DNA from: Streptomyces sp. NBC_01317
Lineage (GTDB): Bacteria; Actinomycetota; Actinomycetes; Streptomycetales; Streptomycetaceae
DNA: 64,000 nt
Assembly: GCF_035961655.1 (NCBI RefSeq)
Contig: NZ_CP108393.1
Location: 7,897,501 to 7,961,500, forward strand
Direction: 5' to 3'
In this document: positions 33,988 to 42,115 of the stretch, one piece after another
Numbering within the stretch: position 1 is the stretch's first letter
Layout of the letters: each line of letters starts with the position of its first letter
Translations under genes and position numbers: made by a program
Notes under the pieces: generated by a model
Database searches by the model: none
The model's input: the letters and a program-made list of their open reading frames with translations, nothing else
What the model was told of the DNA's origin: nothing

Positions 33988-36558
33988 TCAGGAGCCGGGC
34001 GGCAGCTCCAGTTCCGCCCAGACGATCTTTCCGTCGGCCGTGAGGCGGCTGCCCCAGCGATCGGACAGCGAGGAGACGAGCAGCAGGCCCCAGCCGCCCT
34101 CGCCGAGGGCGCGCGGGCGGCGCAGGCGGGGCGTGCTGTTGTCGGCGTCGGAGACCTCGCACACCAGCGAGCTGTGCCGGATCAGACGGAGCCGTACGGG
34201 CCCCGCGCCGTGCCGCAGGGCGTTGGTGACCAGCTCGCTCACGAGGAGTTCCACCGTACCGACGAGGTGCTCCAGACCCCACGAGGCGAGTCGGCCGGCC
34301 GCGTAGGAGCGCGCGTCGGCGACGGTGGTGGGGTCGCGGCGCAGGTCCCACGAGGCGACCTGGTCGGGGCCGAGCGCGCGGGTACGGGCCAGCAGGAGGG
34401 CCACGTCGTCCTCCGAGGGCGCCGTCGTCAGCGCACGTCCGGCAGCGGCGGCGCCCGCGCCGCCGGAAGCCGCGTTGCCGACCCGTGGAGCGTGCGCCGT
34501 CATGGCGGCGACCACCTCGGTGCAGAGATCCTCCAGTGACGTCCCGGTCCGGGACAGGGCCGTTCCCAACCGTGCCAGCCCGGCGTCGATGTCGGCCTCC
34601 CGGCTCTCGACGAGCCCGTCGGAGTAGAGAGCGATCACACTTCCCGGCTCCAGTTCCAGCTCGACGGACTCGAAGGGCGCCAGACCGAGGCCGATCGGTG
34701 TTCCCGGGGGCAGGTCGGGGAACGTGACCCGGCCGTCCGGGCCCACGATCGCGGGCGGCGGGTGCCCGGCCCGTGCCACGGTGCAACATCGGTTGACGGG
34801 GTCGTAGACGGCGTACACGCACGTACCACCCATGACCGGGGCGGTGAAGTTCTGGTTCCCGGTGTCCCCTTCGGTCAGATGGACGACCAATTCGTCCAGG
34901 TGGGCGAGCAGTTCGTCGGGCGGCAGGTCCATGTCCGCCAGCGTCCGCACGGCCGTGCGGAGTTGGCCCATCGTCGCGGCGGCGGCGATGCCGTGCCCGA
35001 CGACGTCACCGACCACCAGGGCGACCCGGGCGCCCGGCAGGGGGATCACGTCGAACCAGTCCCCTCCCACTCCCTCGCGCATGTCGGTGGGCAGGTAGCG
35101 GGACGCGATCTCGACGGCGCTGCCGCCCGAGAGGTAGTGGGGGAGCAGGCTGCGTTGCAGCGCGAGTGCGGCGGTCCGTTCCTGGGTGTAGCGGCGCGCG
35201 TTGTCCAGGCTGAGCGAGGCACGGGCGCCGAGATCCTCGGCCAGGAGCAGATCGTCCCTGGTGAACGCGGCGAGGTTCTCCGTACGGACGAAGACCGCCA
35301 CGCCCAGCACCGTCCCGCGCGCCTGGAGCGGCACGATGATCAGGGAGTGCATGCCGGTCGCCGCGATGGTCCGCGCCCGGTCCGGGTCGTGGTCGAGCCA
35401 GGTGCCTGGGGAGGTGTCCAGTACCGGTTCGAAGTGGGACGACCTCGACGCCAGCACGCTGGTGAACGGTGAGGCCGGAGGAACGAACACCGCCTCCCCC
35501 ACCGGCCACAGGGACTCGGGCAGCGCCGAATGGATGGAGGCCACGCCCGCCCGCCGGAAGACCGGAATGCTCTGCGCGGTGGACGCGAGCCGGCCGAGGG
35601 GTTCGTCGCCGAGGGGTACGGAGTCGGCGAGGTCGACGGTGACGTAGTCGGCGAGGAGCGGCACGGACACGTCGGCCAGCTCCTGGGCGGTGTTGATCAC
35701 GTCGAGCGTCGTGCCGATGCGGGTGCCGGCCTCGCTGAGCACGGCGAGGCGCTCTCTCGCCCAACTGCCGCTGACGTCCACGGACATGCCGCACAGGCCC
35801 AGGGGCCGGCCGTCCTCCCCGTCGAGGCGGAAGTAGGAGCAGGAGTAGGTCGGCTGCTCCGGCCGGCCCGGTGCGGCCCACTGGTAGGCGTGGTCGACCA
35901 CCGGTGTGCCGCTGTCGAGGACACGTACCATCGCCGCCTCGACCGCCTCCGCCTCGCTGCCGGGGTGTGTCTCGGTCACGCGCCGTCCCAGCCGCTGCCG
36001 GCGCGGGGTGGTGTCCTGCCGCTCCGCCGTACCGTTCAGCCAGACACACCGCAGATCGCGGTCCCAGAGGGACAGGCCGATCGGCGAGCGGGCGAGGAGG
36101 GCGGCCTGCGTCGCGGCCTCGGCGCCGGGGGAGGAACGGGTTCCGGACAGCTCGGCCGCCGACAGGAGCCAGTCGGTCCTGCCGTTCTCGGCGGACATGG
36201 GGGACGCGTGGAAGATCAGCCTGACCCCGTGGCCCTCGCCGTGACGGACCTCGATCATCCCGGTCCACGGCTCCCGCTCCCTGGCGCGCGCCGACCAGGT
36301 CTCCGGAGCGGGCGAATCACCGCCGGACATCAGCAGGCGCCCGGCCGGCCGTCCCACGACGTCGCCGGCCGGGCGGCCCACCATGTCCTCGGCGGCCTTC
36401 GTCCACCCGGCGACGGTCCCGTCCGCCCGGATCACACAGACCACCACGAACGGCCCGACCCCCGAGCGGTCCACTCCTCGCCCACTCCCGGGTGCCACCC
36501 CACCGAGACCTGCCATCACCTGCATCCCATCGACGCGCGTGTGTCGCTTTTGCGGCAT
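33988..36558 (-). CDS. PAS/GAF/SpoIIE phosphatase with HATPase kinase-like domain
   Basis: An 856-residue soluble regulator. Order: PAS-like (about 37-120), PAS (about 148-265, with ARSPIGLSLWDRDLRCVWLNG), GAF (about 275-445, RTIAATGMHSLIIVPLQARG), PP2C/SpoIIE phosphatase (about 455-655, with GGDWFDVIPLPG and VVGDVVGHG metal sites), and a C-terminal HATPase_c domain (SELVTNALRHGAGPV). This is the actinobacterial anti-anti-sigma regulator design: the phosphatase dephosphorylates an STAS antagonist while the RsbW-like ATPase domain can phosphorylate it or bind a sigma factor. ATG 36558 is the ORF start; later Met codons at 36525 or 36516 cannot be excluded. Confidence 0.88.
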   Translation of the reverse strand: MPQKRHTRVDGMQVMAGLGGVAPGSGRGVDRSGVGPFVVVCVIRADGTVAGWTKAAEDMVGRPAGDVVGRPAGRLLMSGGDSPAPETWSARAREREPWTGMIEVRHGEGHGVRLIFHASPMSAENGRTDWLLSAAELSGTRSSPGAEAATQAALLARSPIGLSLWDRDLRCVWLNGTAERQDTTPRRQRLGRRVTETHPGSEAEAVEAAMVRVLDSGTPVVDHAYQWAAPGRPEQPTYSCSYFRLDGEDGRPLGLCGMSVDVSGSWARERLAVLSEAGTRIGTTLDVINTAQELADVSVPLLADYVTVDLADSVPLGDEPLGRLASTAQSIPVFRRAGVASIHSALPESLWPVGEAVFVPPASPFTSVLASRSSHFEPVLDTSPGTWLDHDPDRARTIAATGMHSLIIVPLQARGTVLGVAVFVRTENLAAFTRDDLLLAEDLGARASLSLDNARRYTQERTAALALQRSLLPHYLSGGSAVEIASRYLPTDMREGVGGDWFDVIPLPGARVALVVGDVVGHGIAAAATMGQLRTAVRTLADMDLPPDELLAHLDELVVHLTEGDTGNQNFTAPVMGGTCVYAVYDPVNRCCTVARAGHPPPAIVGPDGRVTFPDLPPGTPIGLGLAPFESVELELEPGSVIALYSDGLVESREADIDAGLARLGTALSRTGTSLEDLCTEVVAAMTAHAPRVGNAASGGAGAAAAGRALTTAPSEDDVALLLARTRALGPDQVASWDLRRDPTTVADARSYAAGRLASWGLEHLVGTVELLVSELVTNALRHGAGPVRLRLIRHSSLVCEVSDADNSTPRLRRPRALGEGGWGLLLVSSLSDRWGSRLTADGKIVWAELELPPGS

Positions 36559-36655
36559 TTCATTCAGCGTTTCATACCTGGCGCAGGGGCCAAAATGGAT
36601 GCCCTGGCCACGGATTCCGGCCGGCGTGAGGCCTCGGGCCGATATAACAGCCGCT

Positions 36656-37134
36656 ATGACGGTCTTCTACTGCGCGAAGTGTGGAGTGGAGCTCGCCACG
36701 GAACTGGAAGCACTGCCCGCTGTCCCCGGCAGGCTCCTGCGCGAGCGGGATCGCGACAGGAAGACGAGGCCGGCGCCCTCGACGGTGCCGCGCGGCCGGT
36801 ACGCCATCGATCCGGAGCCTTGGGGCGCGCCGTACGAACCCGCCGGGAGCGGCGAGAAGGCCGCACCCGGCGACCGAGCCCTGCCCCTGCCGCCGGGCAT
36901 GACCGGGATGGTCTTCGCCGGACCGAGGAACACGGTGATCGTGCACCCGGACGACGTGCCCGGCCTGCACGAGACTACGGAGCGCGGTATCCACTGGGGT
37001 TGTTGCGGCCCGCTGGGCACGGGGGGACGCACATGGCCTGCACCTGCGGGACGCTTGTGGCCACCCTCGTCGCCGACTGCATGGGCCCGTACGAGCTGCA
37101 CCTCGACCCCGTGCGCGTGTATGCCTTCGAACGG
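36656..37134 (+). pseudogene. Frameshifted Cys-rich (zinc-ribbon-like) protein
   Basis: The frame starting at ATG 36656 reads MTVFYCAKCGVEL, then YAIDPEPWGAPYEP, VIVHPDDVPGLH and GCCGPLGTGG. A shift by -1 inside the run of six G at 37021-37026 brings in ACTCGTLVATLVADC and GPYELHLDPVRVYAFER, the C-terminus expected for this actinobacterial family. Neither frame alone is complete, and the second frame lacks a stop at the family end. The CxxC, GCCG, CxC and C pattern suggests zinc binding. A sequencing miscall of the G run would restore most of the gene; programmed slippage is conceivable but weaker. Confidence 0.7.
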
Positions 37135-37267
37135 CCGTCCCGGTCGCCGGAGGGCGTTCGGTCATCGGATGACGCGTGGCCGGGGGTCCGGTTGCCGGGT
37201 CCGCAACGCCGGTGTCGGTGGTCGCGGACACCCCGGTCCGTACGGCACCGCTCCTGGCCGCTACCGC

Positions 37268-38305
37268 TCAGTCGGCCGATATGGCGGTCGCAGGTGACGC
37301 GGCAGTGGCAGGTCGACGCCGCGCTGGGGCGCGAACCTCGTCGTCCGTCGCCGGTCGTCCGTACACGGCCGCGAGCTCCGCCGCCAGGGCCGCCAGCCGC
37401 TCCCTCGCCTCCGGCGGCGCGAGGACCTCGACGCGCGCCCCCAGCCCGGCGAGTTGTGCCGCGACCACCTCCGCCGACGGTCCGTCGATCTCCGCCTCCA
37501 CCCATCCTTCGGGGAGCGGCGCCCCTACCCGCAGCCGGTCGCCGAACAGCCGTTCAAGCAGGGGCCCGGTGCTCGCGTCGGCTCGGGCCCGTACGGTCGT
37601 GGCGCGCATCCGGTCCTCCATCCGCGCGGCGAGGGAGCGCCACGCCGTGGCAAGATCGAAGCCGGCCGGCCGGACGACGGGATCGCCGGTCGCGGCGACG
37701 GACGTGACGCGGCTGAGCCGGAAGGTCCGCAGGCCCCGGTCGGTGCCCGCGACCAGATACTCGACCCCGGCCTTGGACGCGAGCCCCAGCGGGTGGACCG
37801 TCCGCTCGCCGGCGGGCCTGCCGGGTCCGGCGTACCCGAGCCGTATCTGCGTCCCGTCCACCACCGCGTTCCTGAGCACATCGAGATGCGGGCCATCGGC
37901 CGTGACGGTGGTACGCGACCAGTCCGTGCCGTCGGAGACACTCGCGCGCGACGCGGCCTCGGCGTCGCGCCGGAAGGGCGCCGGCAGGGCCTGGACCAAC
38001 TTGCGCAGGGCCGTGCGCAGTTCGGGGGTGGCCGACGAGGGCCCCGTGAGGAGGAACAGCGCCCGGATCTCGTCGGCGGTCAGCCCGGTGAGGTTCGTCC
38101 GCGCCCCGCCCACCAACGACCAGCCGCCGCCCCGGCCGCGCCGCGAGTAGACGGGAACGCCGGCCGTCGCCAGCGCCTCCAGGTCGCGCCGCGCCGTACG
38201 TTCCGACACTTCCAGTTCCGCCGCCACCTCCGCGACGGTCGCCCGTCCTGACGCCTGAAGGAACAGCAGCGTCGCCACCAGCCTGTCCGCTCTCATACGG
38301 GCCAT
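37268..38305 (-). CDS. WYL-domain transcriptional regulator
   Basis: A 345-residue regulator. The DeoR-like winged helix is at the N-terminus (GRATVAEVAAELEVSERTARRDLEALATAGVPVYS). A WYL domain follows at about 140-230 (RLGYAGPGRPAGERTVHPLGLASKAGVEYLVAG), and a WCX-like C-terminus follows. WYL domains sense nucleic acids or nucleotides in phage defence, DNA repair or metabolism. GGAAGAGA precedes ATG 38305. It is divergent from the NmrA-like gene, which it probably controls; a dyad lies 16-30 bases from the start. Confidence 0.9.
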   Translation of the reverse strand: MARMRADRLVATLLFLQASGRATVAEVAAELEVSERTARRDLEALATAGVPVYSRRGRGGGWSLVGGARTNLTGLTADEIRALFLLTGPSSATPELRTALRKLVQALPAPFRRDAEAASRASVSDGTDWSRTTVTADGPHLDVLRNAVVDGTQIRLGYAGPGRPAGERTVHPLGLASKAGVEYLVAGTDRGLRTFRLSRVTSVAATGDPVVRPAGFDLATAWRSLAARMEDRMRATTVRARADASTGPLLERLFGDRLRVGAPLPEGWVEAEIDGPSAEVVAAQLAGLGARVEVLAPPEARERLAALAAELAAVYGRPATDDEVRAPARRRPATAASPATAISAD

Positions 38306-38320
38306 TCTCTTCCGGAAAGT

Positions 38321-38335
38321 GGCCAGGAGATGGCC
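38321..38335. promoter_or_regulatory. Inverted repeat in the WYL/NmrA divergent region
   Basis: GGCCA and TGGCC surround GGAGA, 16 bases upstream of the WYL start codon. It is a candidate site for the WYL regulator acting on both genes. Confidence 0.35.
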
Positions 38336-38433
38336 TGTTCAGCTTCCAGGATGAGGGGCATGACCGGACGCGCCGGACAGAGAACGACCCCGCAGAGACA
38401 TGCGGAGACATGCAGAGACAAATGGAGCTGAGC

Positions 38434-39279
38434 ATGATCGTGGTAACCGGAGCAACCGGCAACGTCGGACGCCCCCTCGTACAGGCACTCGCGGCAGTGG
38501 GGGAGCAGGTGACGGCCGTGTCCCGCAACGTGTCGGGCGAGTCCGCGCCGGAGGGGGTACGGCACCGGAAGGCGGACCTGGCCGACCCGGAGAGTCTTCG
38601 GCCCGCTTTCGACGGCGCCGACGCGCTGTTCCTGCACGACAGCGGTCCCGGAGCGTACCTGCTGAGCCCGCGGGACATCGTCGACGTCGCGAAGGCCGGG
38701 GGAGTGGGACGGATCGTGCTGCTGTCCTCCCAGGCGGTCGCGACCCGGGCCGGGTCCATTTCCCATGGGCGTACGGGACGGTCCTTCGAGGAGGCGGTCC
38801 GGCAGTCGGGCATGGACTGGACGATCCTGCGGCCGATCGGCTTCGACTCCAACGCGTACGGCTGGGCCGAGGGCATCCGTACCCGAAGGACCGTCGCCGC
38901 GCCGTTCGGTGACGTCGGCCTGCCGACCGTCGATCCGGCCGACATCGCGGAGGTCGCCGCGGCGGCCCTGCGCGAGGACGGACACGTGGGGCAGGTCTAC
39001 GAGTTGACCGGGCCCGCGCTCAACTCGCCCCGCCAGCGGGCCCAGGCGATCGGGGACGCGCTGGGCGAGCCGATCCGGTTCGTCGAGCAGACCCGCGAGG
39101 AGGCCCGCGCGCAGATGCTCGGGTTCCTGCCCGAGCCCGTGGTCGAGACGACACTCGACATCCTCGGCGACCCCCACCCCGCCGAGCGGCGCATCAGCGC
39201 CGACGTCGAACGGGTCCTGGGCCGGGCGCCCCGGGGCTTCGCCGAGTGGGCGGTACGGAACATCGCGGCGTTCAGGTGA
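38434..39279 (+). CDS. NmrA-like NAD(P)-binding protein
   Basis: A 281-residue atypical SDR with the Rossmann start MIVVTGATGNVGRPLVQAL and adenine-binding VSRNVSG. The region LSSQAVATRAGSISHGRTGRS lacks the YxxxK pair, as in NmrA-type NAD(P)H sensors, and the rest matches the NmrA/azoreductase-like group (LRPIGFDSNAYGWAEGI). GGAG lies six bases before ATG 38434, preferred over Met 38410 and 38422. It may be an NADPH-dependent quinone reductase or redox sensor. It is divergent from the WYL gene. Confidence 0.83.
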   Translation: MIVVTGATGNVGRPLVQALAAVGEQVTAVSRNVSGESAPEGVRHRKADLADPESLRPAFDGADALFLHDSGPGAYLLSPRDIVDVAKAGGVGRIVLLSSQAVATRAGSISHGRTGRSFEEAVRQSGMDWTILRPIGFDSNAYGWAEGIRTRRTVAAPFGDVGLPTVDPADIAEVAAAALREDGHVGQVYELTGPALNSPRQRAQAIGDALGEPIRFVEQTREEARAQMLGFLPEPVVETTLDILGDPHPAERRISADVERVLGRAPRGFAEWAVRNIAAFR

Positions 39280-39428
39280 GCGGCCGGGGCGGGGGAGCGG
39301 TCCGGCGCGTAAGCCTTCCGGTTGTGTCCGTGCGCCACGGTGCGACACTGAATGGGTGATGTATGTGGCCTGGTGAGACGCCGGGCAACCTGTTGGGGGA
39401 CGTTCGCCACCCAAGCGCAGGGGGTGTC

Positions 39429-39890
39429 ATGGTGCAGCCGCAACCGGCCGATCTTCCCGCCCCGGACACGGGCCTCTACCTGACCCATTTCCTCACCGTG
39501 GGGGACGTGGCGCGCTCACGGGCGTTCTACACGGACGTCCTGGGCGGCACCGTGGTGCTGGAGGAGAACCCGTGCATCGTGCGCCTCGCCAACGGGTGGA
39601 TCATCATGAATCCCGGTGGTGGGCCCACACCTGACAAGCCCGACGTCACGCTGCGCGTGCCCGAGGACCTGAACACGGTCTCCAGCTTCCTCAACCTCCG
39701 CGTGGCGGACATCGACCGCTGCTACCGCGAGTGGGGCGCCAAAGGGGCGGAGTTCCTCACCCCGCCCATCGACAGGAAAGCCGAACTGCGGTGCTACCTC
39801 CGCGACCCGGACGGTTATCTCATCGAGGTCGGCCAGGCCACGGGACTCCTCACGGGAGACCTGGCCGACCCACCGGCGGGCACGAGCTGA
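39429..39890 (+). CDS. VOC/glyoxalase-superfamily protein
   Basis: A 153-residue vicinal oxygen chelate protein with paired beta-alpha-beta-beta-beta modules: YLTHFLTVGDVARSRAFYTDVLGGTVV and FLNLRVADIDRCYREWGAKGAEFLTPP, ending RCYLRDPDGYLIEVGQA. His20 and the Glu in the last motif would be metal ligands. Activity (glyoxalase, dioxygenase or resistance) is not readable. AGGGGG lies upstream of ATG 39429 and decides the start. It follows the NmrA-like gene by 149 bases. Confidence 0.87.
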   Translation: MVQPQPADLPAPDTGLYLTHFLTVGDVARSRAFYTDVLGGTVVLEENPCIVRLANGWIIMNPGGGPTPDKPDVTLRVPEDLNTVSSFLNLRVADIDRCYREWGAKGAEFLTPPIDRKAELRCYLRDPDGYLIEVGQATGLLTGDLADPPAGTS

Positions 39891-39899
39891 CTCCCTGGC

Positions 39900-39927
39900 C
39901 CGCTGCCCGCTGCCCGCTGCCCGCTGC
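39900..39927. repeat. Heptanucleotide tandem repeat
   Basis: CCGCTGC occurs four times in a row, between the VOC stop and the dyad in front of the quinone oxidoreductase gene. Confidence 0.9.
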
Positions 39928-39968
39928 GTGATGCCCGAGGCCGAGCCGGCCGAAGCGTTCGAGACAGG

Positions 39969-39993
39969 GCGACACCTGTTCAGGTAGTGTCGC
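39969..39993. promoter_or_regulatory. 25-bp nested dyad over the quinone oxidoreductase promoter
   Basis: The outer arms GCGACAC and GTGTCGC are perfect; inside them ACCTG-TT-CAGGT forms another dyad. TAGTGT at 39985-39990 is a likely -10. The dyad centre is about 60 bases upstream of the start codon of the gene at 40043. No regulator is adjacent. Confidence 0.6.
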
Positions 39994-40042
39994 TGCTGTC
40001 GATGATCGTGTCAGGCACCACGAACGAGAGAGCGAGCAGCCG

Positions 40043-41041
40043 ATGCGCGGAGTCGTAGTACGAGAGTTCGGTGGTCCGGAGCGGCTGGAACTCGCCGAAC
40101 TTCCCGAACCGGCCCCAGGCCAGGGAGAGATCGTCCTCGCGGTCGAAGCCGCCGGCGTCAACCGCGCCGACGCACTCGCGCGCGCCGGGAAGTACCACCG
40201 CGCCGGCCGGCCCCCGCTGCGCCTGGGTCTCGAAGGCGCGGGAACGGTCGTGGCGGTCGCCGACGACGTCACCGAAGTGGCCGTCGGGCAGCGCGTCCTG
40301 GCCTTCGGGGCGACCAACGACCCAGGTTTCTACGCCGAGCGGGTCGCCGTCCCGGCCGCTCAGACCGTGCTCGTCCCGGACGAGGTCGACAGCCTCAGCG
40401 CCGCCGCCCTGCCCACCGCGTGGCTGTCCGCCTGGTACACGCTGCGGACCCTCGCCCGCCTGGACGCCGGTGAGACCGTTCTCGTCCACGCGGCCGCGAG
40501 CGGTGTCGGCAGCGCGGCCGTACAGATCGCCGTGGACGCGGGAGCGACGGTGATCGCCACGGCCGGATCCCCCGAGAAGCGGGAATGGGTCGAGTCCCTC
40601 GGCGCACACCACGTCCTGGACTCGCGGGGCCCGTCCTCCGCCGAACGGGTCCAGCACGTACTCGACCTGACCGGCGGCAAGGGCGCCGACGTCGTCCTGG
40701 ACACAGTCGGCGGCGCCACCTTCAGCGAGAGCCTGCTGATCGTCGGCAACGCCGGGCGGGTGATTGCCATGGCCAACACTGCGCTCGAACCGAGCACCAT
40801 CGACACCCGCGACTTCTACCCGAAGAACGCCCGTATCTTCGGCTTCCAGATCACCGCCCTCAGGGAGGGTGGCTACGACCCGCGCCCGGACCTGCGCGAC
40901 CTGCTCACGGGCCTCGCCCAGGGGCGGTTCAGCGTGCCCGTCGACGCGACGTACGACCTCACCGAGGCCGGGAAGGCGCACACCCACCTGGAGGACCCTT
41001 CCACCCGCGGCAAGGTGCTGCTCACCGTCCGGGAGCAGTGA
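40043..41041 (+). CDS. Quinone oxidoreductase-like zinc-independent MDR protein
   Basis: A 332-residue medium-chain dehydrogenase/reductase of the quinone reductase group. It has a GroES-like first half (AAGVNRADALARAGKY, GLEGAGTVVAVADDV) and a Rossmann half with VLVHAAASGVGSAAVQIAVDAGATVIATAGS. The zinc-binding Cys and His of alcohol dehydrogenases are absent, as in QOR. It would use NADPH to reduce quinones or enones. ATG 40043 starts the conserved MRGVVVREFGGPE. The dyad upstream indicates a repressed, inducible gene. Confidence 0.9.
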   Translation: MRGVVVREFGGPERLELAELPEPAPGQGEIVLAVEAAGVNRADALARAGKYHRAGRPPLRLGLEGAGTVVAVADDVTEVAVGQRVLAFGATNDPGFYAERVAVPAAQTVLVPDEVDSLSAAALPTAWLSAWYTLRTLARLDAGETVLVHAAASGVGSAAVQIAVDAGATVIATAGSPEKREWVESLGAHHVLDSRGPSSAERVQHVLDLTGGKGADVVLDTVGGATFSESLLIVGNAGRVIAMANTALEPSTIDTRDFYPKNARIFGFQITALREGGYDPRPDLRDLLTGLAQGRFSVPVDATYDLTEAGKAHTHLEDPSTRGKVLLTVREQ

Positions 41042-41069
41042 TCACCGCACGCGGACGGGAGGCCGAAGG

Positions 41070-41756
41070 TCAGGCGCGCCGCGCGGAACGCGAGCGGTAG
41101 CCCGCCACCTTGGCGAGGTTCCCGCAGCGCTCCATGGAACACCAACGGCGGCGCCGGGCCTGGGAATCGTCCAGGAAGAGCAGGGTGCAGACGGGATTCT
41201 CACACTGCTTGACCCGTGCCAGAAGTGGGCTGCCCAGCAGGGTGACCGTGTCGCGCGCGACGGTGGACAGGGCGGCCCCCACGGCGTCCCCGCCGGTCCA
41301 CCCCGTGGCCGCCGCGGGCTCGCCGTGCGGTGTCCAGGTCAGCTGCGGTACGAGGTCGGGCGCGGCGGCGAAGGCGTTCACGAGCGCCACGTCCGCCGGC
41401 GCCGGTGAGCGGTCCTCCGGTACGGCGCGGATGAGCCGGTACGCCGACTCGCGCAGGCCACGGGCCCGTTCCAGGTCCGCGTCCGTCACCCGCATCGCCG
41501 TCCGCCTTGTCGTCCGCGTTGTCGTTCCCGACGCGGCGGACGAGTCGGGCGGGGTGAGCCCGGACTGCGAGAACCACCGCACCAGGGACTCCGGGTCGGG
41601 CAGCCGCTCCAGGTCCAGGCTGCCGCGCCGCCCGAGGGTCGCCGCGAAGTCCAGGCACGGCCGCCCGCCGACGAACACAAACGCGGGTGGCGCGTCGGTG
41701 GCCGCCGCGCCACCCGCCGTACCGCCTGCCGTGTTTCCCACCAGTTCTCCCGTCAT
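41070..41756 (-). CDS. CGNR zinc-finger / ABATE-domain protein
   Basis: A 228-residue protein. The N-terminal domain begins VFVGGRPCLDFAATLGRR (ABATE, a putative stress-sensing domain). The C-terminal CGNR finger reads KQCENPVCTLLFLDDS...RRRWCSMERCGNLAKVAGYR with four Cys and the CGN signature. The family is thought to bind nucleic acid and act as regulators. ATG 41756 is used. It is convergent with the quinone oxidoreductase gene and divergent from the ABC-F gene. Confidence 0.85.
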   Translation of the reverse strand: MTGELVGNTAGGTAGGAAATDAPPAFVFVGGRPCLDFAATLGRRGSLDLERLPDPESLVRWFSQSGLTPPDSSAASGTTTRTTRRTAMRVTDADLERARGLRESAYRLIRAVPEDRSPAPADVALVNAFAAAPDLVPQLTWTPHGEPAAATGWTGGDAVGAALSTVARDTVTLLGSPLLARVKQCENPVCTLLFLDDSQARRRRWCSMERCGNLAKVAGYRSRSARRA

Positions 41757-41859
41757 GGTGCGAGGCTACCTCCTGATCCCAGGCCGACACCGGTTGAAAC
41801 GGTGGGCCAGGGTGGGGGCGGGAGGGGGCGAAGGCCTCTGCGGACGGCCCTCAATTCGT

Positions 41860-41888
41860 TTGGAACGGAAGATCGCCCTTGTTAATCT
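41860..41888 (+). promoter_or_regulatory. Promoter of the ABC-F leader
   Basis: TTGGAA (41860-41865), 17 bases and TAATCT (41883-41888) fit a vegetative promoter. Expected transcription start near 41895 would give a leader of about 220 bases. Confidence 0.5.
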
Positions 41889-41904
41889 GGGGAAATCTGA
41901 GTGA

Positions 41905-41940
41905 AGTGATCCGAGTGATCCGAGTGATCCGAGTGATCGG
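41905..41940 (+). repeat. 9-bp tandem repeat in the ABC-F leader
   Basis: AGTGATCCG is repeated three times (41905, 41914, 41923) and a fourth copy differs by one base (41932-41940). It lies just downstream of the probable transcription start. Confidence 0.95.
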
Positions 41941-41956
41941 ACCAGGGAGAGCAGAC

Positions 41957-41986
41957 ATGGCGGGTGACGACGACATCTCCGGGTGA
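41957..41986 (+). CDS. Leader peptide MAGDDDISG
   Basis: A nine-codon ORF starts five bases after AGGGAGAG, a strong ribosome site. Its stop lies inside a small hairpin (TCCGGG-TGAAT-CCCGGA). It is upstream of the ABC-F gene by 130 bases, the place where drug-sensing leader peptides occur in ABC-F resistance genes. Confidence 0.45.
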   Translation: MAGDDDISG

Positions 41987-42115
41987 ATCCCGGAAGTGAG
42001 AGGCCACCGGCAGCCGCGCACCGAGCGCCGCCACCGTGGCCGCTTTGTCGTCCCCCTTCCCTGTCTCCCTGTCGGGCGGTCCCGACCCGCCCGCATCACC
42101 CATGAGGGCTCCCGT

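Noticed and set aside
37034..37707. Continuation of the Cys-rich frame to 37707 as a long protein
   Set aside because: After YAFER the sequence is antisense to the WYL gene and has no family similarity; only the first 30 codons belong to the frameshifted gene.
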